Positions 46,701-54,568 of a DNA stretch of 64,000 nt are shown here, in pieces. Position 1 is the first letter of the stretch; each line of letters starts with the position of its first letter. The translations under genes and the position numbers were made by a program. The DNA is from Maniola hyperantus (lineage: Eukaryota > Arthropoda > Insecta > Lepidoptera > Nymphalidae), in NCBI RefSeq assembly GCF_902806685.2, contig NC_048536.1, forward strand, positions 1,178,001 to 1,242,000, given 5' to 3'. The notes under the pieces were generated by a model. It saw only the letters and a program-made list of their open reading frames with translations. It had not been told where the DNA came from and made no database searches.

Positions 46701-49700
46701 TACGCGTGCAAACCTTTGTTTAGATGCTACTGTTACGTACTACACTAATAGGTCAATAGATTTTGTGTCAGTTTAACGGGATGAGTTTCAAATGGCTTTA
46801 ATACATAATTAATTAAAGTGCATCAATCGGTAGGCTAGTATTTGCTAACATCTCTTCCCTTCCTTCCCCCTCCCTTCGGCAGTGTTCCTACTAGATCGAA
46901 AATGGCTTGAGCCCATTTTCTTTGGAGAATGGGCTCAAGCCATTAGCTATAGCCATATATTCTGTCTGACTCGTAGACGTAGCTTTAGTTTTAAGTTTGC
47001 GTAATAATTATCACCACTATATCTTACAAATCCAACATCTGACCATCAAAAAATTTTTACAAAAAAAATAAAAACCGACTTCGTTACACAAACACTAAAA
47101 ATTGAAAAATAATTTAATTTATTACCGATTATATTATGTATACAAGAGTTAATATAGTTCCATAATAATACTTTTTGCCGGTGCCAATTAGCTTTAGCTG
47201 AGCGAATCGTCTAGACTTCATATTTTTATGGGACTCCACAATGGCACCTCATTGGCACCGACCCCAAAAAATATTATTATGGAACTATATTAACTCTTGT
47301 ATACATAATATAATCGGTAATAAATTAAATTATTTTTAAATTTTTAGTGTTTGTGTAACGAAGTCGGTTTTTATTTTTTTTGTAAAAAAAATTTATTTCA
47401 CAATTTTTAGTGGCCCAATGGAATTATGCTATGACTGGTTAAAAATCTACTGTTTACTAAGCTATTACACTGATCGCGAGCAATTTACTCTTATCCGTTG
47501 AGGAGTTCCAGTATCTATCTTCGAAGATGTTCATCAGATCTTCACCAAATTGAAATGGGACCAACTTTGAAGTATACCCTTTCAAACAAAAAAAGAATTT
47601 TCAAAATCGGTCCAGGCGTTTTCGAGTAATCGGGGAACATACATAAAAAATAAAAAAAATAAAAAAATAAAAAAATAAAAAAATCCTCCTCCTCCTTTTT
47701 TTGAAGTCGGTTAAAAAGAGCTGAGATTATTACCTACTAGCTGATGCCCGCAACTCCGTTCGCGTGGATTTAGGTTTTTAAAAATCCCGTAGGAACTCTT
47801 TGATTTTCCGGGATAAAAAGTAGCCTATGTCACTCTCCAGGTCTTTAACTATACCCATGCAAAAAATCACGTCAATCTGTTGCTCCGTTGCGACGTGATT
47901 GAAGCACAAACCAACAAACCAATAAACCAACAAACGAACAAACCAACAAACAAACACACTTTCGCATTTATAATAAGGGTACTGATTTTGAATAAATCAT
48001 AAACAAAAAAACTCCGATAAAAGCTGATCACCTTGCAGCGGTGATCATGACTCTGAAGCTTCACCAAAAGTGGTGAATCTTCGCCTATAGGTCTCCTAGC
48101 TCCACAATCGACGGCGTCTAATGCTGCTAGTTGTTACTTTGACCTCACATCGGTTGGCAGACCCTACACTAGACAGACGATATCAAACGAGTTTAGTGGG
48201 AGGCTTCGGGCGTGGCTAGTTACCACCCTACCGGCAAAGCCGTGCCGCCAAGCGATTCCGGTACGATGCCTTGTAGAAACCAAAGGGCATGGGTTTATTA
48301 AAAACTACCATACCCCTTCCAGGTTAGCCCGCTTCCATCTTAGACTGCATCATCGTCACTTACCACCAGGTGAGATTGCAGTCAAGGGCTAACTTGTCTC
48401 TGAATAAAAAAAAGAGTCGCAAGGAGCCGCTGCACCTATCCAGGCGGAGATTGCGGCGTGTGGAAGTCCTTAGACTTACAAGAGACCTATGTCCAACAGT
48501 AAGCGCTGACGACAAAGACGATATGGTGTCCATTCCATCAGCCTGTATGCGTTCACTGCTGAACTTAGGTCTTTCCAAAAGCACGTCACCAAACATGTTC
48601 TTCCTACTTCCTGATTTACCCACTTCTCGCCACCTTCTTCAGGTCATCGGAACAGCTGGTTGGAGGTTATTCTACCTTCCAATTATCGGTGCGTGGTTTC
48701 CACTCCAAAACCCGTCTGCCCCATCAGCCGTCGGTTCTGCGACAGACATGACCTGCCCATGGCCACTTTTTTTTTTTAAATATTAGCCAAGCATGATGGT
48801 TAATATTACCCTTTCCCCTCCAACTAAGCGTAAAGCTTGTGCTAGGAGTAAATACGACAATAGTAGGTACAACGGGTGGGGTTTGAACCGGCAACCTTTC
48901 GGATTTCAGTCCGCTCCTTTAATCGTTGAGCTATTGAGGCTCGTTGGTTGTGCCACGATGCGATCTAACGTGCCCTAATTTCTCTTTGAAAAAACAAGAG
49001 ACCTTTGACCTACAATGGAACAGTAAGAAACAGACTGATACTTCCTATTGTCACGAAAAGACAATAATTTATTTCCGTTCCGCACGCAAGATGTCGCATA
49101 ATTAATATAATCTTTGACCACAATAATGCTATTTGGACACTGAAATGGACTTATATAAGTAGGTACGCTGGAAGAGGGTGCCACACAAAATAACAGTTGT
49201 ATTTGAGTCTTCTAAAGTTTCTAAAGTAAAATTTTGCACACATAAGTACAAAGTCTGTACATAAGCCTTCAAATGGATTGTGTCCTAGTATGATTTACAT
49301 TAATAAATAACTATTATAAATTCAAAAATATCTTTTATTTAAACTACCAATACCATCTAGATTCGAAGCGCCCCACCTAGCATATCTAGCTACCGGGAAT
49401 TAAAATAATTGATGCTTTGTGTCAAATGGTCTTCGTGTTGATACAATGTTGACAGATATCTCATCACTAACATTTAGTTCAGAGTACGCTCACATGACGC
49501 TCACTACTACTATCAGCGCCGAAATGGCGAAAATCGAGTTGCTTCAAAAACAGGTTGGCAAACGCAGTTCTAGCGTAGGTAATTATATTAGTAGAGGTCA
49601 GTGTATTTGGAGTACCTATCAATAAGTGATGATAGACGAGAATAATATGAAGTAATAAGCACCTATCCGCTAAATCGACAAAGGACATTACATAAAGAAA

Positions 49701-50804
49701 ATATTTCATAACATGAAAAATGTTGAAAGAATTTTTCAGCTTTATAATTTTATTGAAATGTTTTACCTACACTGAAGAAAATTCCAAAATTCCCTTTTTT
49801 GCCGTGCTCTAACTAGAGGGCTGCGGTTCTGTTGACTTCCGGTTCCGCAATTTTGGAAATGTATTAATTTTTCAGGTTACCTACCCCTAATTTACAAATC
49901 TTTGTGCCTCATTGCCCAAGTTTTCAGGGCAAATAACTTCGAAAGAACGTTACAATCTGAAAAAATATTCAAATACGAAACATTTAGTATACTATACACT
50001 CAAGAAGATTTTCAGATGCAAAGAAAATCTTCCACGTGGTTTCAGTCATCGATTTTCCCTCCAAAATTATCTTACCTCTTTTTCAGTCTCTGAAACTGAT
50101 TTAAGCGTATTGAGACAAAAGATTTTACAACGCCTTATAATGAAAGGGATTTTCACATTATCAGAGATTTTCCGTCCTGATTTCGCACGCATGAAATTTG
50201 GATTAAATTGGATCTTCTACTGAACCGATTTTGATCATACTTCGTACTATCAAAAATCGGACTTTTTGCCTTCAAGATGCGATAGTTTCATGCCAATCGG
50301 TTTATAAATATAGAAGCGTATGATTATACTCACTCACGTTTAGGATCATAAATCGATAAAAAGATACACGTAATTAAAATTTTATAATTAATGTAATGAT
50401 GAGAGAGGAATAATTTGATACGGATTTTGGCGTCGGTCTTGCGGCCGTCCAGAGTTCTGAGTTCAGAGTTCTGAGTAAGCACGGTAATGGTATGGCATAT
50501 CTACAGGATTGCGGGTAAAATTGACCGTGACGGTCAATGAACTCTGACATAATGATTTATTCGTCTTTGATTGGACAGTAGGTCCGGTTGGTGGAACGCA
50601 GAACTCTGAACTCAAGACCGCTAGCAGTAAAATCAAAGCCAAAGGATATCACTGACTTTTTTTTGACTTACCCCAACTGGATCCCGTGCGGCCGAGGAAC
50701 TGCCCCGTCTCGGAGTTCCACACGAAGACCCTGAGGCCCTCCCATTTGCCCAGCACCGGTGGAGGGGCATAGTACTGTTCAGCAACTTTGCTCTTGTCTG
50801 CCAT
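34730..50804 (-). CDS. nrv2: Na+/K+-ATPase beta subunit (nervana), canonical copy 3
   Basis: Beta subunit of the plasma-membrane sodium pump, needed for folding and delivery of the alpha subunit. Exons, 5' to 3': 50804-50672, 38959-38819, 38058-37939, 37546-37353, 36604-36515, 36078-35895, 34839-34730. All introns are GT-AG; the frame closes at 323 residues, close to the family's usual length. Seen in order: start MADKSKVAEQYYAPPP; cytoplasmic WNSETGQFLGRTGSSW; membrane helix (about residues 47-72, ILLFYLIFYLILVGFFAAML then FYQTLDSKMP); KWQLDASIIGSNPGLGFRP; STLIYYR; then HPCTPANQYNY, PCVFLKLNK, YNNTEDLPTNMPEDLKQHI, VWVSCEGENPADVE, EGYLSPLVAVLFEKP and CKAWAKN, ending FELMVDRG. Six ectodomain cysteines form the three family disulfides. 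The ATG at 50804 is chosen because it begins the conserved short tail. Intron 1 is 11.7 kb. I cannot tell nrv1 from nrv2 orthology by eye, so the symbol marks the family. Confidence 0.95.
34988..35193 (+). repeat. family A element, short (GACT) block
   Basis: AAAAGGTGATTGACTGACTG to GCGAGCATAAGCTAG-type end, diverged; in the last intron of beta copy 3. Confidence 0.8.
35316..35556 (-). repeat. family A element
   Basis: Inverse copy with long (AGTC)n, from TAGCTTATGCTCGCGACTTC to TCCTTTTATATATATAG. Confidence 0.85.
36654..36710 (+). tRNA. retroposed 3' fragment of mature tRNA-Leu (pseudogene)
   Basis: From TGGTTTGAGTCACCAG through the variable arm (TCTCTTCGGAGGCG) and T arm (TGGGTTCGTATCCCA) to acceptor CGCTGCC, discriminator A and CCA. 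This matches the 3' part of eukaryotic tRNA-Leu (IAG/AAG) as I recall it. CCA is added after transcription in eukaryotes, so its presence points to reverse transcription of a mature tRNA. The three differences from the gene consensus fall at positions 34, 37 and 58. No 5' half and no A box, so not a functional gene. Confidence 0.75.
37635..37815 (-). repeat. family A element, truncated
   Basis: TAGCTTATGCCCGCGACTTC to GTGTGTTTATAGATCTGTCAG; the (GACT)n block is missing. Confidence 0.75.
38724..38813 (-). pseudogene. partial duplicate of beta copy 3 exon 2
   Basis: This 90-bp segment repeats 38866-38955 with an offset of 142 bp. Only four bases differ, all transitions, three of them at CpG sites. 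The copied part encodes the membrane helix (LLFYLIFYLILVGFF). It starts right after exon 2's donor, so the first bases of intron 2 (GTTAGG) come from the duplication junction. It lacks its own polypyrimidine tract and donor and is probably not used as an exon. Confidence 0.85.
39028..39204. repeat. four spaced copies of ACAGTGTGACTCGTTGGG
   Basis: Copies start at 39028, 39085, 39134 and 39185 (spacing 57, 49, 51 bp), interleaved with inverted partners such as TCCCATCGCGTCACAC and TTCCCAACGTGTCACA. Located in intron 1 of beta copy 3, about 70-250 bp from exon 2. Confidence 0.8.
39690..39834. mobile_element. MITE with TGAGATCTATAG arms
   Basis: TGAGATCTATAGCGCTTTGA on the left, inverted near the right end (CTATAGATCTCA); arms of about 60 bp around a short loop. 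Confidence 0.8.
39897..40248. mobile_element. non-autonomous hAT element
   Basis: Inverted ends CAGGGCC ... GGCCCTG and a perfect 8-bp target duplication GTTACAGA (39889-39896 and 40249-40256). The target is the RTE fragment, whose sequence is restored when the element is removed. No transposase. Confidence 0.9.
40346..40570 (-). repeat. family A element
   Basis: CTTGCTTAAGCTCGCGACTT to TTTTTCCTTTTATATATTTTG, inverse copy with a short (AGTC) block. Confidence 0.8.
40858..41072 (-). mobile_element. S1 SINE
   Basis: Inverse copy from the S1 3' region to AGAAGGCGGACGTCCTAACG; the head end is truncated, with family B starting right beside it. Confidence 0.8.
41088..41290 (+). repeat. family B element, diverged
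   Basis: CAGCGACTTCGTCCGCGTGG to AAGGACAAACAAACTCAC. Confidence 0.75.
41291..41689. other. part of intron 1 of beta copy 3, nothing recognised
   Basis: AT-rich sequence without clear repeats. A short inverted pair (ATACTTACTAGTTTAATAAC / GTATCCAGTTTAACC region) lies near 41545-41600. Confidence 0.4.
41690..41878 (+). repeat. repeat with GGCGGAACGAAGTTCGCC end
   Basis: Inverse relative of 32430-32628, sharing GAGGATGGTTCTTACGGAGA and the CTCGAGA region. Confidence 0.7.
41950..42735. other. intron 1 of beta copy 3: GC-rich patch and unique sequence
   Basis: About 42000-42280 has two inverted-looking halves (GGCAAAGGCGTCTCTAGC and CTAGGTAAAGACGCCTCTG), perhaps a transposon remnant around GGCGCCC-rich sequence. 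No gene recognised. Confidence 0.45.
42745..42930 (-). mobile_element. RTE-like LINE fragment
   Basis: GCCCTGCCCATTGCCACTTC to ATGAGGCCTATATGTTAGCG matches the minus-strand RTE end at 10690-10870. Confidence 0.75.
42946..43225 (-). mobile_element. S1 SINE, near complete
   Basis: From CATCATGATCAACCCAACGC through the body to the tRNA-like head (GGATCGAACCCCTGACC and CTAACCACTAGTGTATCAC on the plus strand). Confidence 0.85.
43483..43680. repeat. A-rich low-complexity stretch
   Basis: Runs of A with ATAATAATAATAATA and TTTATTTATTTATT blocks. Confidence 0.9.
43907..44390 (-). repeat. family B element with an inserted ~250-bp sequence
   Basis: The element (ATGCTAAAGTGTGTTTG to AAAGTCGCTGGCATCAGC) is split after GGCTACTTTT (44060) and resumes at TTTATCCCGGAAAATCG (44309). 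The insert starts with (CAATTT)n and has ACATCATATTAAGTATGTAC-type sequence; class unknown. Confidence 0.75.
44583..45000 (+). repeat. family D element, complete
   Basis: TTTTTAGGGTTCCGTACCTT to GCACTTGGCCGGTGTTTTT. Confidence 0.9.
45010..45105 (-). repeat. family B element, fragment
   Basis: CTTTTTATCCGGGAAATCAA to GAACGAAATCGCGAGCATCA. Confidence 0.7.
45250..45470 (+). repeat. family B element, complete
   Basis: ACTAGATGATGTCCGCGACT to (CAGA)n and CACACTTTTGCTTTTATAAT. Confidence 0.85.
45472..45725 (-). repeat. family A element with the longest (AGTC)n
   Basis: Complete inverse copy, with about 14 AGTC units at 45650-45702. Confidence 0.9.
45755..46010 (-). mobile_element. Penelope-like repeat with inverted ends and a hammerhead-like core
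   Basis: The ends are inverted over about 45 bp (CTGAAACAGGTCGAATCTGT on the left, its inverse on the right). On the minus strand CTGAGGA (45920-45914) is followed by a GCTCC...GGGGC stem and CGAAAC (to 45892), the order of a hammerhead ribozyme core (CUGANGA, stem II, GAAA). There is one extra U between the core and stem II. Hammerhead motifs of this kind are known in Penelope-like retroelements. No GIY-YIG or RT remains. Confidence 0.55.
46340..46496 (-). repeat. family A element, partial
   Basis: Starts inside the element (AGAACCCCTATTTTACCCCC) and ends in a short (AGTC)n. Confidence 0.8.
46500..46975. other. intron 1 of beta copy 3, short foldback and unique sequence
   Basis: Foldback TTGTAAAAATAAATAAGTA / TACTTATTTATTTTTACAA at 46514-46559; another near 46905-46945 (GGCTTGAGCCCATTTTC / GAATGGGCTCAAGCC). 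Nothing coding. Confidence 0.6.
47051..47713 (+). mobile_element. long palindromic MITE, complete copy
   Basis: Same layout as 21302-21990: palindrome with AACCGACTTCGTTACACAAA arms, then the right part ending GAAGTCGGTT. It interrupts a TTTAGTTTTAAGTTTGCGT repeat that is also found at 37020-37100. Confidence 0.85.
47737..47980 (+). repeat. family B element
   Basis: CTAGCTGATGCCCGCAACTC to CACTTTCGCATTTATAATAA, with a variable CCAACAAA-type run. Confidence 0.85.
48200..48412 (+). mobile_element. S2 SINE, head missing
   Basis: GGGAGGCTTCGGGCGTGGCT to AACTTGTCTCTGAATAAAA, in the opposite orientation to the copies at 27611 and 28501. Confidence 0.8.
48415..48765. mobile_element. two RTE-like LINE fragments in opposite orientation
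   Basis: Plus-oriented CGGCGTGTGGAAGTCCTTAG (48415-48500) and minus-oriented CCATCAGCCTGTATGCGTTC to GACCTGCCCATGGCCAC (48531-48765). Confidence 0.7.
48790..48955 (-). mobile_element. S3 SINE
   Basis: Inverse copy: CAACTAAGCGTAAAGCTTG body, then B box (GGGTTTGAACCGG on the plus strand) and A box (CGTTGAGCTATTGAGG). Confidence 0.75.
48956..50435. other. intron 1 of beta copy 3, proximal part, nothing recognised
   Basis: About 1.5 kb of unique-looking AT-rich sequence. Open frames at 49419-49625 and 49902-50223 have no familiar motifs and no conserved signals. Being within the first intron, enhancers are possible but I see no specific sites. Confidence 0.45.
50436..50627. mobile_element. inverted-repeat element with CAGAGTTCTGA arms
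   Basis: GGTCTTGCGGCCGTCCAGAG and TTCTGAGTTCAGAGTTCTGA on the left against GCAGAACTCTGAACTCAAGA on the right. It ends about 45 bp from the donor of exon 1 of beta copy 3. Confidence 0.6.
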
Positions 50805-51000
50805 GGTCGAACGCCTCGCCGGACTGCGGTGCGGGATCGATTGCCGAGGCTCGCCCTGACGCCCCGCCCCGCGCACCGCACACCCCCTGCAACCCCCATT
50901 CGCCCCTTACGTAATCGTTACGTAAGGCGGCGCGCGCATCTTCCGAGTTCGGATTCGGACCTACATACTGCCGCTTGCTAAATAAAAAGCAGCTAAATGC
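50805..51000 (-). promoter_or_regulatory. GC-rich 5' region of beta copy 3
   Basis: The roughly 130 bp above the start codon are far richer in C, G and CpG than the surroundings (GCGGGGCGGGGCG, GCGCGCGCCGCC), as for a broad, TATA-less promoter. It also holds the paired TTACGTAA sites. The transcription start cannot be placed by eye. Confidence 0.5.
50907..50925. promoter_or_regulatory. two TTACGTAA sites one helical turn apart
   Basis: Perfect palindromes TTACGTAA at 50907-50914 and 50918-50925, 11 bp apart and 103-123 bp above the ATG of beta copy 3. TTACGTAA is the consensus for PAR-bZIP and related factors (PDP1/VRILLE in insects). Binding is inferred. Confidence 0.5.
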
Positions 51001-51052
51001 AAAAACCTCGTTTTGAGATAAGCAAGCCAAAAAATGTTAAAAGGGAAACTTT

Positions 51053-51600
51053 TTTTTTTTTAAATTTATTTAGCGCTTGGCTGCAATACCTGGGTGGCAA
51101 GTGATGATGCAGCCTAAGATGGAGCGCGCTTGCCTAGAAGATGCCTATTCACTCTTGTCTTGGAGGTACCCATATTACAATTCGGTGGGAAAACTGATGC
51201 TGAAAGGGTGTTCCAAATCTTGGCGGTTCGAATTAGAAATGTGGAGGCAAATCGCTTCGTACGTATCCGTGTAATTTCGACTAGTACGGGTGCAGACCTT
51301 GGCGATGCCTTGCGGTACGATAGTAGAAAGGTGAAGGAGGAACCAGGTTGAAAAGTTCTTCGGCACACTCTCCGAAATATATCCTGTTAAATACCGATAA
51401 GTAGAAAAGCAACTTTGCGCCCATGTTCCAAACTTTGTGAAGTGAGAAAAAGAAAATTGGAAAATAAACAGCTCGTTCAAACGACAGGTTTCAGGTTTTA
51501 TAAATTTGGCCAAAAAATGTTTAGGATGAAAAAGTTCAGATCGACAATAAAATTCCACTAGCTGCTCCCCGCGACTTCTTTCGCGTGGATTTGACAAACC
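51053..51600 (-). mobile_element. LINE RT C-terminal fragment with an S2 relic
   Basis: The minus strand reads RIRTKRFASTFLIRTAKIWN and TLSASVFPPNCNMG, related in pattern to LINE-1 but a different family. The first 80 bp (51075-51150) resemble an S2-like GATGATGCAGCCTAAGAT end. Frameshifts are present. Confidence 0.65.
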
Positions 51601-51955
51601 AACGAAACAGTTTCTATGGGTAGTGAGTGGTACCTATATTACAGTATCATCATATCATGTCTGGCACTCTAACGTGTAGGAAACTTACGAAAGGAAAACA
51701 AATTCTACTAAGTAGAGCGAGAGTAGAGTTGACTGACGAACAAATTGGCGCCTCTCTTCTTACCACCAAACCGAATCGATAAATCACTCAATACGCAGGT
51801 TTCAGAACCATATAAAGCTCATTTTTTTCATGACACCATCTTTTTGAATGCCCTGAAAACACATAACTTTATCTCAAAAACTACGAACGATAGAAATACA
51901 GGCCGATAGAGAATTTTATAGAGTCGAAATCTTAAAATATCTGTTTTTTTTCTTT
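51600..51955. other. intergenic, nothing recognised
   Basis: Unique-looking sequence between LINE fragments. Confidence 0.4.
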
Positions 51956-52412
51956 TAATAGAGATAGCGAGCAAACGAGCAGGCGGGTCACCTGATGTTA
52001 AGTGGTTACCGCCGCCTATGAATATTTGCAGCACCAGAGGAACCGCCGATGCGTTGCCGGCCTTTTAGGAATTTGTTGGTCCCTTGAATAACCCCATGTT
52101 GTAATCTAGTGGGAACACCGCCGATGGGAGTTGGTTCCACAGTTTGCATGTGCGTGGAAAGAAGGATCTGGCACAGCGGACGGTCGAAGTGCACCAGACA
52201 ACCAGGCGGTGAGGGTGGCGCGCGGTGCGGTTGTAGAAAAATGGGGGTGGAATGAGGTCAAAAAGCTCTTTAGAGCACTCCCCATAATAAAGGCGATAGA
52301 ACACGCATAGAGAGCTAACGTCTCTGCGGTGCTCCAGGCTTTCCAAAGCTTTGTGGCTTAGCTGCGTTTTATTTAACGGAAGGTAGCATATAGGTACAAG
52401 TCTTAACCACAT
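51956..52412 (-). mobile_element. LINE-1 RT C-terminal fragment
   Basis: The minus strand encodes KALESLEHRRDVSSLCVFYR, FFYNRTARH, RSFFPRTCKLWNQLPSAVFP and FKGPTN. It is the same region as 2750-3135, extending further 5', and also has stops and shifts. Confidence 0.75.
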
Positions 52413-52604
52413 AGCTATTAGCTGGTCAATCTTAACCCCTTTTGCGTCTTTTTTTTATTCGTCTGAAGATCTGCGCGGGAGGTCAACTGAAACTGGTAGT
52501 AGATTGAGGCGCATACCTAATCAGCCTCGCGTCAAAAGGTGTCCTAAAAATTATTACAATTTTTTTTTTTCAAATATAAAAAAAATATTGTAATCAGTAC
52601 CTCA

Positions 52605-52860
52605 GTGTCCTTATTACAAATGCGAAAGTGTGTTTGTTTGTTGGCTTGTTGGTTTATTGGTTTGTTGGTTTGTTGGTCTGTTGGTTTGTCCTTCAATCAC
52701 GTCGCAACGATGCAACGGATTGATGTGATTTTTTGCATGGGTATAAATAAAGACCTAAAGAGTGACATAGGCTACTTTTTATCCCGGAAAATCAAAGAGT
52801 TCCCGCGGGATTTTGAAAAAATCTAACTTTCACGCGGACAAAGTCGCGGGCATCAGCTAG
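52605..52860 (-). repeat. family B element
   Basis: Inverse copy with an expanded TTGTTGGTTTG run, to GTCGCGGGCATCAGCTAG. Confidence 0.85.
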
Positions 52861-52862
52861 TC

Positions 52863-53088
52863 TAAATATATAAAAGGAAAAGATGACTGACTGACTGATC
52901 TATTACTGCACAGCTTAAACCACTGGACGGATCGGGCTGAAATTTGGCATGCTAGCTATTATAGATAGCTATTATGATGTAGGCAATCGCTAAGAAAGGA
53001 TTTCTAAAAATTCAACCCCTAAGGGGGTGAAATAGGGGTTTGAAATTTATGTAGTCCACGCGGACGAAGTCGCGAGCGTAAGCTAGTC
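52863..53088 (+). repeat. family A element
   Basis: TAAATATATAAAAGGAAAAG to GTCGCGAGCGTAAGCTAG; a TAGCTATTATAGATAGCTAT micro-duplication is inside it. Confidence 0.85.
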
Positions 53089-53449
53089 AAATACAAAAGA
53101 ATGTTCTACGATTTTTTTTCAAAACCTATAATTTTTAAGCATCACGTGAGGTGGTAAAACAAATACATATAAGTATATAAATATTTTTTTCGACTCTCAT
53201 TTATCATGTTCAGGAAAAATCTGGGAAAATCTAAACTGGTACTAAGGTATCTCGCCATTACGTCATTGAGTCAGACACAGTTACAGATGATAATTTGATA
53301 AAATTATATTAGAGACAATGACATTAATTGTTAACATTGTCCTACTGGCACTGACTCCACAATTTATTCAGCGTCCGTTACAGTTGTGTGGTATTTTGTT
53401 ACAGCTTTGATTTAAATAGTTATAATTTTTTTTAAATAAGAATATTAAC
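53089..53449. other. intergenic, nothing recognised
   Basis: AT-rich, unique-looking. Confidence 0.4.
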
Positions 53450-53575
53450 CTTTGTTAAATGACTAATAATACTCCCTTTACCTCTCCAACTAAGCGTCAG
53501 GCTTGTGCTAGGAGTAGGTACCTTCAAGTCAACCTTTCGGTTTTCAGTCCACTGCTTTACCGGTTGAGTGTATGT
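53450..53575 (-). mobile_element. S3 SINE, deleted copy
   Basis: Body CTCCAACTAAGCGTCAGGCT and head remnant TTTACCGGTTGAG; the B box is lost. Confidence 0.65.
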
Positions 53576-53807
53576 ATAGATAGTTCAATCCCACTTTTTG
53601 TCCCAATCGGTAACAATGCAAAAATATGCTATGTGCTGAGACTGTGAGTTCTATCGTAAGTATCTTAACGCATCAATCAGCGATGTGGGCCAAGCACAAG
53701 AAGGTAAATTATGTAGAGATCACTCCCCGCACCCTTAGTTTCCCCGCACGAAAAATAGTGGGGCGCGTCTTCGTGGATTGAACTATCTACCTATGTTATA
53801 GTACGGG

Positions 53808-54064
53808 ATGCAAGCTATTCGTATCACCATCATCTTCTACTATCGTACCGCAAGGCATCGCCAAGGTCTGCACCCGTACGTAGTCGAAATTCCACGGACA
53901 CGTACAAAGCGATTTGCCTCCACATTTCTAATTCGAACCGCTAAGATTTGGAACAAACAACAATTTAGGAATTATAAAATTAAAACCCCCCTGCCAGGAG
54001 TCGAACCCGGGACCTCCCACTAATAAGACCACAGCGCTTACCTACCACTGCACCAGGGAGGTCG
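53808..54064. mobile_element. LINE RT fragment joined to an S2 head
   Basis: The plus strand reads FYYRTARHRQGLHPYVVEIP and RTKRFASTFLIRTAKIWN (same family as 51053-51600). At 53960 it passes directly into a minus-strand S2 head with its B box (GAGTCGAACCCGGGACCTCC on the plus strand). Confidence 0.7.
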
Positions 54065-54068
54065 TCGA

Positions 54069-54270
54069 ATAGATGATGCCCACGATTACTTCAGTGTGGA
54101 TTTAGATTTTCGCAAATCCAGTGGGGACTCTTTGATTTTCCAAGACCAAGGTAACCTATGTCCTTCCCCAGGATACATGCAAGCTATCTCTATGCCCGTC
54201 CAATTCGATTGAAGGGATGGGTCGTCAAAAGCTAGCAGACAGACAGACAGACAGATAGGCATTTGTAATA
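54069..54270 (+). repeat. family B element, diverged
   Basis: TAGATGATGCCCACGATTAC to (CAGA)n at 54235-54258. Confidence 0.75.
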
Positions 54271-54568
54271 TTTCGTGAATGAAAAAAAAAATAGGTAATA
54301 AATAGGTAGGTACAATTTTAATAATTGTTCAATAAATAAGAAATCTAATAAAATAAGACAAAATAGTGACTAAACGCCTGCTATTTTATAGCAGCAAACT
54401 TACGAAACATGAAACAAGGTAGGTAGGTATAATAGAAAATTTTCTTTTGTAATCTAATCTACGAAAGAAAATATTAACATGGCATTCGCTTCTTCTTTTA
54501 ATAAGTCTCTTTACTTTCTAGAAATAAATAAATAAATACTTAAATAATTTCTTAAATCTACGAAACTG

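Noticed and set aside
49419..50223. Small open frames within intron 1 of beta copy 3
   Set aside because: No motifs, no splice or start support, and no similarity to other parts of the window.
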